From positions 51,290,103 to 51,354,102 of the forward strand of contig NW_025335568.1 of assembly GCF_004798865.1 (NCBI RefSeq): a DNA stretch of 64,000 nucleotides, written 5' to 3'. Origin of the DNA: Varanus komodoensis (lineage: Eukaryota; Chordata; Lepidosauria; Squamata; Varanidae). Positions 11,341 to 23,925 of this stretch are shown piece after piece; within the stretch, counting starts at the first letter, position 1, and each line of letters starts with the position of its first letter. Below the pieces are notes generated by a model, which saw only the letters and a program-made list of their open reading frames with translations, was not told the origin of the DNA and made no database searches. A program made the translations under genes and the position numbers.

Positions 11341-12678
11341 AGAGCAACACCCAGGCCTTCCTATCTTAAGTGAACAGATAGTTTCCTGTTTTGGAAAATC
11401 CCAGTCACAGAAGCTAGACTCTCCACATTTCTAAATAATGTGACATATTTTCTAAAGGTCAAAAATTGTAATACTAATGCTGATCAACCTGACTTAACTA
11501 TCTTGTTTCCCATGGGCATGAAATGGCTGCATAAACAATATGCCATTAAAGTGATCAATAGAATTCCCATTATAGCACAATGAACTATTTAAAAAGTCTA
11601 ACAGTCAGTGATTAATCTACTTTATATCTTTAGATCAAGGGCTGTGCCTTGTAAGGTCAAATCCTATGTAAGAGTCAACCAAAACAAAACAAAACAAGAG
11701 GTGATGGCATGCTGGGAACTGAAGACCTTTCTGTTTTGCATTGGATTGCACCTCTTCACACTTGCAAAGGAGGAATCTATCAAGAGAGAAAGGATTTGCT
11801 TCTGGAAAATACATTCAGGGCTTGTTACTGTATTCTACTGTCCAAACTGAGAGCAAATATGTGTTTCTCAAGAAGATCTCACAGTTAAGGAATGTTTGTG
11901 CAACCTCCTTTTCCCCTGAAGGTGTAACTATAATGTTTGTGTCTGGATATAAAAGTACAGATAAGGCACAGTCTTAAAGGAATGTCCATAACTCACAGAG
12001 CCCTACAGGTTACAGGCATCTAATGGAGGGTGGAAGGAATGCAGAGGCTAGGATGGCCTTCATGCTTCTGTCACCCTCAAAAACATTTAGAAAGCTGATT
12101 TGGACTGTCTAAATGTTTTTCTTCTCCACGGGTGGAGGAAAGGCTGCTTGGCTTTGGTGTACCACTGTGGCACCTCACCCTCCTCCATCCTCCAGGAGAC
12201 CCCAACCCAACGCCTGCTCCAAAGATGGTCTTCCATCTTCAGAGCCACAGCCAGCATGGAAAGAGCCACTGGCAGTGGGGGTAGATGGAGGCCTGCCCAC
12301 AACCTCACTGGGCTTTTCTGAGGTCCCAGTGGAACTTGCCTTTTCCAATGGCTGCCCAGACAGAGTCTGCTGGGCGTAAGATTGAGCCCCTGATGTGTGA
12401 ATTAAAAGTACCCGGCAAGCCTTGGATGCCACCACAATTTCACAGTCATCAAATCATACCCATTAGTTTTCCATTTTTGCTATATTTACCTTCCTAACCT
12501 TATCAAGATGTAGGAAGAGCTCTCCCAAAACTGCTCACTGGGGTGGCCTGCTTCTCTTCTTCCCTTTTCTGGGAGTTCAACTTTAGCACGAATTTGGCAA
12601 GCAAAAATTCAAAATGGAAAGCAAGGAAGTTGAACCTTATCTATGGGCCAAATATCACCCTTTGATTTCCCAATCCAG
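11341..12678. other. Unassigned DNA with a short hairpin
   Basis: No gene recognised. Reading frames at 12100-12497 lie in a locally GC-richer patch on both strands and have no domain. A 13-bp hairpin lies at 12079-12120. Confidence 0.35.
12079..12120. repeat. Perfect 13-bp inverted repeat
   Basis: AAAAACATTTAGA at 12079-12091 is the exact reverse complement of TCTAAATGTTTTT at 12108-12120, with a 16-nt loop. It may be the core of a small foldback element; no T-run or other context makes it a terminator or RNA gene. Confidence 0.55.
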
Positions 12679-12679
12679 C

Positions 12680-12850
12680 TCCACTGGGATTCTCAGATAA
12701 TCACAGTACTTTTCCCCTGACCTTGTTCCCTTCGCCCTAGCAGTAAAAACTTTAAGCTGAAATATGCTGGGTTTTGCTGATTATCTGTTCCCTGTGCAGA
12801 AGGCCTTAGAGCCATGCGAGTGCCAGAGAAAATGCTGACAATCCTACTAC
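12680..12850 (+). repeat. Diverged hAT-like repeat (copy 2)
   Basis: The shared block 'actttaagctgaaatatgct' and its surroundings match the family at 2815-3075 and 30285-30520. The ends are unclear. Confidence 0.35.
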
Positions 12851-15800
12851 CCCCCAAAAAATACCCATAGGTGCTCAGGACAAACCTGCACAAATGTATC
12901 CTGTCCTAGATTGTGGAAGGAGTTGCCACTCTGGAGAGGTCACCTCTCTCTGCCTTTGCATGCATGTTTTTTAGTGTGACATTTCCCCCACACTGAAAAA
13001 ACTAATTACCCCCCCCCCCTTTGGAAAGGGCTGGTAAAATGGGTGACCACAACAATGTATTGCTTTCCTCCCACATGAGCCTTTGGGGATGTCACAAGCA
13101 GGATGCTTGTGCATGGAACCATGGTGCTACGTAACCACGGAGGGTCAATTTTTTTGGATCTCTGTAGCAGAGATAACATGGAGCAGGGGTGACATCAAGC
13201 TCTCTGAGTCACTTTGCTAAGCTATCTGCAAAGTATACTGTCGGTTCATGGTGTTTCCAGAAGCCACCTCCCCCCACTACATTCAATGAAATTTTTGTGG
13301 TGTCCACCAATCTGGTTGCCTGGTAACCGAAGCAGACTTGTCCTGCTACATGTTTTCCTGATTGCTTGTAATGTGAAGCAGTCTCTTATCGGTGTCGTAC
13401 CGGCTGACTTTTGCACACAGCTCATTAGAATCAGCCTCTTATCAGTAAATAGCAATTAATGCTCTGTGCAACTTGAGTAGACTAGGGAGAGACCAAACAA
13501 ATTTAGTGCCTCAATAGAGTGTTGTACATCATCTCTTTGTTTTCATCAGTGCATAATCTGTTTTAGGAAATGTGGGAGGGGAAGGGGAAGCTGGTGGGAT
13601 GTAATGGAGCCATTGCAAATGCCTACTTCTGTGTGTCATCATCTTACCTTTTGTGAAACCAGTGCAGTGAGGTGCCCTCTTCTGCTGGTTGGGTTCCATG
13701 CTGCACCAGTAAAGCCTGAAGACTGGAATCGTCTGGAAGAGCTATGTGGCATGGAAAGGTCCCACCTACAGGAATGCCACTAAATATGCAAGCAAGCAAA
13801 AGGCTCATGGACACTGCTCAGATAAGTACAGATTGGATATACCAGTGTGGTCTAGAAGGCCAGTTTAAATCTGCAGCCCTGACTACCCCCATTTGGTGGT
13901 TTCCAGAGGGTTAGAGATATTAATCTTTTCTGGGTTATTGGACATATATCTTTATATTTAGAGATTTATTCTGATGCCTTCTGCCAAAGTGTTTTGGGCC
14001 AGAAATGTAGAAAGCAGAGCCTGGGTCTCTAGCCTTGGAAAGTACTAGGTCTTGCTTACTATAAGCAGAAAATGCTGCCCTAAAGTTACCTCTTGCTCAG
14101 CTCACTAGGTGCCGTTTGCCAGATGCCCTGGGAGAGATGGCCAAAGCACTAAACACGTAGCTGTGTTTGGCCTGGGATCCCACCTTACTGGGCTTGTTAA
14201 CAAGCTTCTGCTTGATGTTATGATTAGCATAGCAAGCTCATGCTTATGCTCATGCTTTGTCTACCCTTAGTTAATTGGCTAAGGGTAGAACAATGGTATG
14301 TGATGCCACTGATAGAAAACCTCAGGTGCTATGCCTTGTGGCTGGCTAACGAGGATGCGAACCTTCCTGTTCCAGAGAACACAATGATGGGAAGCTGCAT
14401 AAAATATACACTGGGGGCCTGCTGGTGAGGTAAACAGATACTTGTGTCCTGCTTAGACCCTGTCCCTGTGCAACAGTCACCCCCTTCCTCATGAGTAGTC
14501 TATAAAGGCTAGCCATTTTCCCTTGGGGAGGGAGTCGTTGTTGCTGGACACCCACGAGGGGCTTTGCTGACTGTCCATTCCAGCTGATCAGAGACTGTTA
14601 TCTGGCAGGTTCATGAAAGTGCCTTGCTGGCTAAATCTTTTGAGATGCTAGCCTTTTGGAATAATTTGCCTATCTTTTCCATAAAGCCTCCTTTGAAGTC
14701 AACGTTGGACCTAGATTACCAAGTTCTTGGGGTCACTCAAACCTGTAGCCGGAAGTCAGGCCAGAACATAAAGTCATGTTAACCTCATGCCTCAAGGAAT
14801 CACTTTATGGTATAAAAGATGGAAATAGATTTTCACTGGGGATGTGAAAGCGTACGTACCCATATCTTGTTTAAGCATATAAATTTTAATTGTGTACCTG
14901 CCTGTTACACTCTATTCCAGTCACACTTGATTTGTGTTTCCTGCTGACTGTGCAATGACAGATTGCATGAGGAATGGCTGTATGGAAGTACCTGGAATAT
15001 ATACTTATGTAACTGCTTTATTTTATCACATTTATTATTCATTTAGTTATTTCTGTATTTTCTGTTAAATTGCTGCTTTAATCTCCAATTTCAAAAAAAA
15101 AATGGTGCTTTTTCCTGCTGTATTTTATTGCGATGGCATGTTTGGAGTGATTTACTTTATTGATATGTTCTGTTTTTATTGCGTGTGCATAGGCCCTGTG
15201 AGCTCAGGCTACAAGATGACTCAAGTCTGACGGTCAGTTCGTCAATCAATAATACGACTTCACTTTCTCTAAATAGTTTTAAAATCTTTTTAAAAATGCT
15301 TCTCCAAAGGAAATGCATGATGTGTTGTTGAGGTAATGAAAGCATGTAGGAACTGCTTCCTGTGGAACAAAGGTTCTCTCTGTAAGTGCCAGCTCCAATA
15401 ACTTCTGCCCATCTCTCCTCGGACTCCTCTGATGTGTCCTGCAAGCACTGGAGCTGCGAAGGGCTCTCTTTCTCACAGGACAAATGCTGTCTTGCTTCTC
15501 AGCCTCCGCCCCTTGCAATAAATCCCCACAATTACTGCCTAGCTTTGTTCCTGCACTCAGGACCACACATGGTGGCCTTTCCAGGTGAACACTTGACAGT
15601 CACCACACTTTGTCCCTCCTTTCGGCATCATTCCTTGCCATGCCTTGCTTCTTTTTTCTTTTGAAAGAGTAGCCATTTTCACTTTTGCTATGTGAACCAA
15701 AGCAACTTCAGGTGAAGCACTTCAAGTGTGTACAATTAGGCCGTACAGTACATTCTGTTCAAACCTCTCTTCAAGCGTTCAAGCGCAGAAATGAGTTACT

Positions 15801-17308
15801 GGTGACAGTGTGTGAAAGGGTCAAGAAAATCAGTCCTGTTTGCTACAGATAACTCCAAACACTCAGCCTTTGCCTGCTTTCTGTGTCTGACTGAGGGTAG
15901 CTCAAGATAGACAATATCCAAAGCACTCTTGCTTCTTCTTCAGTGAATCCTCCACAGAAAAGAGCTGAACATCCACCGGCAAAAGAAACAGGGAGGTGGC
16001 CAATCCACACAGAATGTAGCACATGTGGATTGCAAAGCAGATTCAGCGGAATGACATGGTTCATAAGGAAAGGGTGAAACAGCTCCTTCCTCCTGCAATT
16101 CCTTCCCTGAAACTTATGGGCTCTGAAAGTTGCTTTTGGTTAAGAGAAAAGTGGAGGAATTTTTGTCCAAGACAGCAATAGCTTTACCAGTTGGAAGAGT
16201 GAAGCAGCTTCCTCTGGAGGCAGATGCTGGGTGGCAGAAATGGCAGCCTTCCTGCTGTTCTTCTTACCCGCCCCCCCCCCCCACTATTCTCCTCTCTTGA
16301 AGGACAGATCTGTGTGCAGTCCCTAAATGTACCAACAATGGCTGGGCCCCCCAGCATCAATGGGCCAGTGTATCCATTCTGGTTTTCAGTCTGTACTTAA
16401 AGGAGCTATCCATGATGCAGAACCTGGTTTGGTGATAGTATACAGAGTCATGGAAATTACAGACTAAAACCAGAGTAGATACATTAACCCACTGACAATG
16501 GAAAGATGAGGCTCTAGCAATTAACTTGCTGCCGTCCCTCAGCTGTGATCATGGACAGGGTGTATGGGAGCTTTGTTTCTGTTCCTTTGATCAGGATTTA
16601 CTGAGTTCACACTTTCTGGACCAAAGACAAACTAACACAATCTGCAGCTGAGTCTATACATTTCTGAACTTATAATGCAATTCACAGGCAGATTTAGAAA
16701 TATGTGCAACACATGCACATTTTTAAAAAATGCATGGAAAATTGCATACCTTTGACAGTGCACATAAACATGCCTCAGTCAACGGAAGAATGTGTATATT
16801 TCAAAGAGGCACACTTTTGGAAAAATGCACGTGGATTTTCATGCAGATGGCAATAAAACCCAAAGTTCACAGTCTGATACACAGTCAAGAATGAGCTTTG
16901 AACACTGCTGATTTGCTTGTTTCTGGATAATGTTATCCCATTCACATTAAAACATTGACTCTAACTTCAGTACTATCAACACAGATGTATAATTTAACCC
17001 AATGTCTTTTTATGTTTTCTTTGGTCAGTGGCAGTGATGAGAGGCATGGCAGCAGTGAGTCAGGGGAGCAATGGGACTTGGCATGGCAGTGGTAGGGGTG
17101 ACAGTGATGGAGCTGCACCGGGAGTCTCCCACTTCAGGTGGCAGGTGAGCTTGAGCCAGGGAGTGCCTAACTGTTGCCCATGCTGGGTGGGATCTGAAGC
17201 CCAGAACAGGCGAAGGCACCAGCTTCCTGGAAGGCTGCTCTTCATTTACACCACTCCTTTTCGTCTGCTGAGTATGGCAGACTTAAGACAAACAGAACAT
17301 TCATTCAT
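12851..17308. other. Long stretch without recognisable genes
   Basis: About 4.5 kb in which I can assign no gene or repeat family. It contains homopolymer runs of C (13009-13019 and 16271-16282). The region 16690-16860 has 'aaaatgcatggaaaattgca' type text that resembles a low-complexity repeat also seen near 22080-22250. Overlapping frames on both strands at 15157-15664 have no domain. Confidence 0.35.
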
Positions 17309-17327
17309 TGGCCACCAGGTGGCAGTA
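17309..17327 (+). promoter_or_regulatory. Candidate CTCF binding motif, forward
   Basis: TGGCCACCAGGTGGCAGTA matches the 19-bp vertebrate CTCF consensus closely, with the core CCACCAGGTGGCAG intact and all differences at positions where the consensus is degenerate. The sequence lies in unassigned DNA. Motif presence does not prove occupancy. Confidence 0.55.
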
Positions 17328-17884
17328 CAAAAGAAAATTTTAACAGATTGAGCACGTTGGCCAATTCCCATACCTTAGGATGGGTCATTGAGGGTTCTGG
17401 TGGTGTATGTTTTGTTTTCTAGGCAGAAGGCGTGAGTCCGTCAAGATGAGAGGATTTGCAAGCCTCTGCTGTAGCAAAGCAGCATCAAAGGCTCCAGAAG
17501 GAAGCCTCCACAGATTATGCATAAAACAGGCTGAAAACTATGGAAATGCTGGACTGCATCAATGAATGCAGATGCTGCCTGAATATATAGCCCAGCAAGC
17601 CTTTCATAAGTTAAGAGGCACCCTGCTGAATAACAGTGTGTGGTTCATTTTCACATTCCATTATTCACAGAAGGGTTGTAAGGGTGAAAGTTTCCAGAAA
17701 CTTAAAAACCCACAAACCGTAGGTGCTGCTTGCCTGCAGAGTTAAGGATGTGCAGGGAAAACATGGAAAGAGCACAATTCTGCAGTGCAATGAAGGGAAA
17801 GAACTCATAGTCCAAGGATAGAGCAGTTTTTACATAGAAGCCTCCTGTTTCAGCTCCTACACATACAGCGGGGACATTGGACAT

Positions 17885-18015
17885 CAGGCCTGTGGGTCAG
17901 ATCTGACCCATCTATGGATCAAATCTGACCCTGATGGCCTTCACCCATCTGCTGACTGTGTGGTGACTTCCCAGCTTTTACACAGTTCTCCTCCCCGTTC
18001 TAAAAGAAACTGAAA
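17885..18015 (+). repeat. Diverged hAT-like repeat (copy 3)
   Basis: The blocks 'cccagcttttacacagtt' and 'gttctaaaagaaactgaaat' followed by 'gcctcttccaag' align with copies at 2815-3075 and 30285-30520. The left end, 'cctgtgggtcagatctgacc', may be the element's other terminus. Confidence 0.45.
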
Positions 18016-18644
18016 TGCCTCTTCCAAGTTTCTGCTGGCTCTGAGATGTTTTTCTTTTTCCTGCAGAACATATTTTCTGTCTCCCCCTCTTTACAGTATT
18101 TATCTGGTATTTGTTGATGTGATCTAGGAGTTTTATTAAATAGAAGAGTGGCATATCAACATTTTAAATACACAGAATCTACATAGAAACAAATCAATAA
18201 CATGCAAACAAATGCGTTTTCTCATAGGGCACGTTAAAACCTTCTGTTGTTGATGACGTTCTATGAATTGTTTTAGCAGTGACTCTTGGCATAAGAAAAG
18301 CCCCATTTTTGTACGTTTCATATACAGTAAGTCAGCAGAAGATATCATTGAGCCTGAAGCAAAGTTGATACAACATAATTAAAAGCTAGGCTCACTTCTA
18401 GGAAACAGAATTTGCCAGCATTGTGAGTACAGGAGTGAGTCACGTGATCATACATTCCCTCCCTGTGCCCTGTCTATATCAAATGTCTTTGAGTGTTGAG
18501 TACAAAGATCTGAAAAGGGGCATGGAAACTTGTTCCACTCAGCATGCTTAGAGACAGGATATACAAACGCTTCATTTTTATCTGCAAATCATGTGAATAT
18601 GCCCCATTGGCAACCTTAAAGACAAATGTGAACAGGAGTGTTTT
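18016..18644. other. Unassigned DNA
   Basis: Nothing recognisable between the hAT-like repeat and the L2 3' end. Confidence 0.35.
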
Positions 18645-18960
18645 GTTCTGAACAGGGCCTTCTCTGCGGTGGCAGCCAGATTATGGAATGCGCTCCCTAG
18701 GGAAGTTTGCCTGGTGCCAAGCCTACATTCTTTTTGGTGCCAGGTTAAAACCTTTTTATTTAATTGTTATTTTGAAAATTAGCATTTTTAGTGGTTCACT
18801 GTTGCTTTTGATTTGATTTACCTGTATTGGTCCATTGTAATTTTATTGTACTGTTTTATTTATTGTTTTTATGCCTATAGGTTTTAATTTTGTAAGCCAT
18901 CCTGAGACGTGATAGTGAAGAACGGCATATAAATGTTTTAAATATAATCAATAAATAATT
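18645..18960 (+). mobile_element. L2-clade LINE 3' end
   Basis: The plus-strand translation of about 18650-18760 gives RAFSAVAARLWNALPREVCL and then QVKTFLF, the very C-terminus of L2-type ORF2 (compare RAFSVVAPHLWNALPREVCL in the element at 51663-55007). It is followed by a T-rich 3' UTR, the block 'gtaagccatcctgagac', and an 'aatcaataaataa' tail. It is strongly 5'-truncated. The coding part is open over the preserved stretch. A (TTCCC)n microsatellite has grown directly from the tail. Confidence 0.85.
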
Positions 18961-18962
18961 TC

Positions 18963-19012
18963 TCCCTTCCCTTCCCTTCCCTTCCCTTCCCTTCCCTTCC
19001 CTTCCCTTCCTC
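18963..19012. repeat. (TTCCC)n microsatellite
   Basis: About ten near-perfect 5-bp units directly after the LINE tail, on the polypyrimidine strand. Confidence 0.95.
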
Positions 19013-20224
19013 CTTTGCAAATACCTGAATTGGTGATCCTGTTCAAACATGTGTACTTTTTAAATAAAGTGTTTAATGTAATGTTGAGCTGTTAGGGGAT
19101 AAGTGCTCTCTTTCGAGAAATACATATATTCTCATTCAACAAGACAAATGTAGGGGAGAAGAAGGGGTGGGGAGCAAGCCAAAATGTGCATCCAAGTGAT
19201 TTCTGGAGCATTAATGCTCACCCCTACCACTGAGGCCCCATGACTGAGCACCGTGATACGGCCCGGATCCAAGCGGCAGGAGTGTCACCACCATCAGTGT
19301 GCTGAGTCGAATGGGTGTGCAAACCCTTATGCAGACTTTCATCCTCAAGAGATGAGGGTCTATGCAGTGGCTGGGGATGCAGGGACACTTGTGAGTGCAG
19401 CATATCTGCCTGCGCACATCCTGCCCCTGCTTTACCCCCGTGTGTGTTGCAGGCCGATGCCCCATCGCATGCCGCAAATGACATCTCCTTAAGAAGCTTG
19501 TAATAAGCATAACAAGATTAGTCATTCTTCAACCACATTTCTTAGCAAATGCTTTAAGCATTTGGTAATCCATAGGGGTGTGACACCAAAGTGGTAATTC
19601 AAATTCAATTGAATCCCTAGGAATTATCTTTTCTTATTTCACTTGATGCTTTCCAATGAAAATATCTATTTTAATTAGGCTTTGTAAAAGGATTATGGGG
19701 CATACAGAAGTGGCAGTTCAATCTGACTGCCATTAAGGGACATATCTATAGAGAAATAGGACATAATATTTGCACAAGAGACAAATAACATGAAAGACCT
19801 CATTGCTGGATGAGCTCCCCATACAATTTTTTTTAAAGGGAGGAGACTTCCTTTTCCTTAATTCTGCAGTTGGAGATTTTTTTCAGGGAAAGAGGAAGAG
19901 TTTGGGCCAGTTTAAGACTGTTGTGTAGGTAGACACTTACTGTAAAATACAAACATGTGCACACACTCATGTCCACACACACTTGTGTTTTGGGGCAGAA
20001 ATGGGGCAAGAAGTATTCCAGGGAGATCTTTGCCCCATCATCATCAGGCTCATGATCATTATTATTAGGCTCATTTATTATTATTTTTAAGCTTGTTTTT
20101 CATTATCATTACAATAATTATTATTTACCCTCTTTTACTATTTCCCCTTCTAGCATAAGGATAAAAACAGTACAAAAGGACCAGAAAAACACAAGAAAAA
20201 GATTGGTATCCTGAGAACCTTAGA
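19013..20224. other. Unassigned DNA
   Basis: A locally GC-richer, CpG-containing patch at 19200-19490 carries overlapping short frames on both strands with no domain. The stretch 20040-20120 is rich in 'atcatt'/'attatt' low-complexity text. Confidence 0.35.
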
Positions 20225-20405
20225 GCATGGTGGTTCCAGTGCTGGACTGAGGACCAGGAAGAAGCTCTCTGGGTGACTTTGGTTCAGTCACTCACTCAGC
20301 CTCGCCGGGTTGTTGTTGTGAGGATAAAATGGAGAAGAGGAAGAAGTTTTCATAAGCCACCTTGGGTTCCTTGGAAGATGAAGAAAGGTAGAATATTAAT
20401 GTAAT
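20225..20405 (+). mobile_element. MIR/CORE-like SINE
   Basis: The order of blocks fits squamate MIR-like SINEs: 'agtgctggactgaggaccag', 'ctgggtgactttggttcagt', 'actcactcagcctcgccg', 'ggttgttgttgtgaggat' and 'aaatggagaagagg', and then an 'aataataataac' tail. The tRNA-derived B-box part seems to be deleted between the 'gaggaccagg' and 'ctctgggtgac' blocks. Confidence 0.7.
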
Positions 20406-21395
20406 ATAATAATAACAACAACAACAGTATTTTACATTCATGCCACCACCATAAACGTATTTCCTTTCAAGTAAGTCCTATTGATTTTGATAGAATAAAC
20501 TTTCAACTATGCAAGCTTTGGATTGCAGCCTTATCTAATTACCAGTTTCAAATTCAGTTATGATGCGTATGCAAATAGTGTCTTTACTTCAAGGAGCTAC
20601 CAAGAGCTTTGTGGCTAGTAGCTCAGGCTAAAGATCTGATAAATAAATGCATAAAGATCCATTGATGAGGGCCCAGACATTAACTATGCATCTGCATGGG
20701 GACTCCAGGTCCCTCCTCATCTCCCCCCCTCCAGATGCTGGCTGTGCTGCAGGAGGCTATATAGATTGTCGAGATAAAAGAAAACAACAGGTACGTAGAT
20801 AAGCCAAAATGAAAAATGATGAATGAACTGAATGGGAGTACAGTTAGATTCGGTATTTGTTTTTCACTTTCTGGAGAGATTAAAAACATGACAGCTCTTC
20901 AAGGATTACGAACCCACATTGTTTCATGGAAGGTACAAGGCTGAGTCAGCATTGCCTTGGGTGTTTTTCGGGAAATTTGCTGCCACTGCTGCCAGCAATG
21001 TACTTGTTTGTGGACAGAAGGGCTTCAGTGTCCCTGGATCCCATATGAGCATGGAAGGCACGTAATGAAAAGTTAAAATCCGACAGTGAGCAAAAGCAGA
21101 ACTGCGTTTGGAAGATAAATCGTCTATATATGGAGGAGGAGACAAAAAGTACTCTGGTGCAAGCAAGGCACAGGGTCCCCTGGTAGGAAAGTTCATCCCC
21201 ACCAGCCTGCCACAGAGGGAGCCAAGCAACACACATCTGGTGTGTTGAAAGAAAGTAGGATTGTCTTGGGTCCCAGTGTTAAAAAACCAGCAATTAAAAC
21301 TGCTAAGTCAAACACTTTGTTTTGCAATGTCATTGTAAGAGCTCTAAGAGGAAAAACAAACTAGCATTGCTTTCCTTTAAGTATCCATGGAAAGT
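20406..21395. other. Unassigned DNA
   Basis: A diverged half copy of the 'taagtcctattga' palindromic family lies at about 20470-20540. Overlapping minus-strand frames at 20924-21236 have no domain. Confidence 0.35.
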
Positions 21396-21511
21396 CTTCC
21401 TTAACCCAGGAACTGGAAAGTTGTACTGCACATTCCATTATTCCCAGTTGACATGATAGGAGATGTTGTTCATCACATCTGGAGGACAACAGACTGAAAA
21501 AGGATGGCTTA
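21396..21511. repeat. Foldback element family F (diverged full copy)
   Basis: The left arm 'cttaacccaggaactggaaa' ... 'gttgtactgcacattccat' and the right arm 'catcacatctggaggacaac' correspond to the two arms of the palindromic family best seen at 42046-42149. The middle 'gttgacatgataggagatg' is diverged. Confidence 0.5.
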
Positions 21512-21548
21512 AGCTACAGCATATTTAGATAGGAAACATAAATTACAC

Positions 21549-21632
21549 TGCAATCTTGTACTCTTTACTTGCCTAGGAGTGAAGTCTTATGGAGCTCAGT
21601 ACATCTTCTAAGTGTTCCCATTCAAGATTGCA
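21549..21632. repeat. Palindromic MITE-like repeat, family P
   Basis: TGCAATCTT at 21549-21557 is the exact reverse complement of AAGATTGCA at 21624-21632. The interior has 'gagtgaagtcttatggagct', matching a motif (acttac/taagtc plus ggattgca ends) that recurs through the window. A further half copy lies at 21737-21791, ending in 'aggattgcactga'. Confidence 0.6.
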
Positions 21633-21791
21633 CAGTCAGACCTCAGATATGCACAAATCTATATTTGTGGAATTAGGAAGTTTCTCTTCAAGTTACCTTA
21701 AGCTAGTTAGACTGCAAAGCTAGGGACATTTCCCAGGGACTAAGTCACATTGAAATGCTTCTGAGTACATATATATTTAGGATTGCACTGA

Positions 21792-23145
21792 CAATGGACC
21801 TAGTTAAATGCCTCACTAGCTCAGAAACCAAATTATTCAGCACATGAGGTGCATAGTGATTCTCTCCACATATACAGGGCAATAAATGTACAATTTATAC
21901 AATTTGCATCTATAAAGAGACTGGTTCACAGAGCAGTAGAAATTTCATGAAACTCTCACTAGAACTTGAATGTTAACATCCTTGTAGACTGAGATAAATA
22001 TTTTGGTGAAATCATATTTTTTCCTAGCTATTGCAGCTTTTCTGGTCCATACTGATAGCACATCATAAACACACACTTGGAGGGAAGCAATTATTGCCAA
22101 TGCGTGTATGTTTGCAAGTGATTTTTCCACTGAATACAATGCATTTGGGCCCATTTCCTCAAATATATGCATTTTGGTATGTGCTCATTCAAATGTTCAC
22201 ATTCTTATGCTTTTCTTCAGATGTACACTTCCATTTTTAGTGTTTTAACTTGTATTTGTATTATATGTTGTTTTGCAGAGTGCATTATAAACTATGGAAG
22301 ATTTTTTTTACATCTAACTGCATTTCTATTTGTTTCAAATCTGAGAACTGAGCATTTGTTAAGTTCATGTGGAACTATGAACTGAACACATTTCTTGCCC
22401 ATCTTTACCCCCTGTCTTCTGATATTTAGCAGTAGGAAGCTGTGGGGAGAAGGAACCTCATCCTTCAGCAACAAGGATCTCTTTCCTTTGACTCACTGGA
22501 GTGACACAGTGATTCCCTTTACATCTCCTTTGCCTGTGCACTCAGAAGGACTGAGGTGAAAAGCCAGGCAGGTAGAGCAAGAAAGCTAACAGAAAAATAT
22601 GTCTTGTCACATTGACAGCACATCACTAGTTAGTAGTAAAATGCATGCTCCTGTGCAAAATAGTCCTTAATTGAAATATTTTAAAATATTCATCAGAATA
22701 GATGGGTTTTTAAACAACGTTTGAATGATCATGAATTTTGTATGACCTCTCAGTTAGCACATATCCTTTGACTTACAGAATCACCATGTTTCTTTGAAGC
22801 ACTGAAACCATTTCTTGTGCTGAGGATAATTAGGAAAAACTAATGATATCTTCCTTGTTCATCAGTAAGAAGTTTGTCTCCTGGCTAAGAAGGTGAAAAG
22901 AACTTTGCGGCAATAGATTAATAGATATATGCCCCCAAATACATCATCATCTTCATCTTCATCATCATCCAAGCAATTAAAATTGATTAGAATACAGCAA
23001 GTATAGATGGACCTGAAATGATAAATTGACTCCAGTTAATGCCATGCCAGCTCTTTGAGGGATGCTTAGTTTGGAGTCCTTGGTTCCATTGTGTGGAACA
23101 TGAAGGAAAAAATGATACTAGTTCTAATGTGATAGGTCTTTCAGT
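21792..23145. other. Unassigned AT-rich DNA
   Basis: The stretch 22080-22250 resembles a diffuse 'atgcattt/tgtacatt' repeat. A (CAT)n-like low-complexity run lies near 22942-22970. No gene is seen. Confidence 0.35.
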
Positions 23146-23715
23146 TCATGGAAAATCCATCCCATAGCCTATAAATGTTTTCAATATTTCTTTCAGTCCA
23201 ACTTTAGTAAGGGAAAGAAGAGCAGCATCCACTGTGTAATGAGCTGATCCCTTCCCTCTATTCCTTCTGTTTATCAAACTCAAAACAAATCTTTGAAGTG
23301 CAATTCTTTTATTGAAACTTAACTGGTTGCAGACCAGTATGACCTCCAAGTAGCCTTCTACTGAAGTTGAGGGAGAAGCACCTGCCCATGTAGAGTGTTG
23401 AATCCAAACTGAAACTTCCCCTCCTTCCTTCTCTTTCAGCAAAGCTTCTGACTCCACTCTCAGGGTGGCTTTTGCTGCTTGAGAGCTAAATGGTGGGAAC
23501 GCCTGAGATCTTGCAATTGGGCAGCTCACTTCTTCTGCCACCAACTGACCGGGTCCATTTCTCCAGCTCCCAGCTGACTGGGTCAATGAGTTCTTGCACC
23601 TGTGCCCCAGCCCACCCTGAAAATACTTCCTCCCTTTCCCAAGCAAACAGGTGTCATGTTCTACCTCAGAAACCTCACCAGGTAATCTTGAATCAGCCAA
23701 CTCCTCTGCTCCCAT
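23146..23715 (-). other. 189-codon open frame, unrecognised, possibly retroelement-derived
   Basis: This is one of the longest open frames outside the L2 element. The protein is rich in E, S, G and L, with no domain, signal peptide or membrane segment that I recognise. The minus strand ends with 'caataaaa' near 23310, a polyadenylation-like signal, and the purine-rich composition resembles LTR or UTR sequences of reptile retroelements. It could be a solo-LTR-like or UTR segment, a lineage-specific exon, or chance. I find no splice or promoter evidence that makes it a gene. Confidence 0.2.
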
Positions 23716-23792
23716 TGTTCCTCTGCTTCCTCCTTCTCAGAATCTGATAAATCTAGCTAAGCAGCCTGTACCAAGTAAGAGATGGGCTACCC

Positions 23793-23925
23793 ATCAATTT
23801 ATTTATTTAATCAATTAATTTCTATACTCCACTCCCATGAACAGCTGAAGCTCTCTGAGCAGTGAACAGTAATAACCAATACAATACAATATAAATCAAA
23901 CAATAAAAATACACTAATAACATAT
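23793..23925 (-). mobile_element. L2-type 3' tail fragment
   Basis: The plus strand 'tttatttatttaatcaatta', 'atactccactcccatgaaca', 'ctctctgagcagtgaacagt' and 'aatataaatcaaacaataaa' is the reverse complement of the tail shared by L2-type elements here. It abuts the reverse-transcriptase fragment at 23926-24372 but comes from a different part of an element. Confidence 0.5.
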
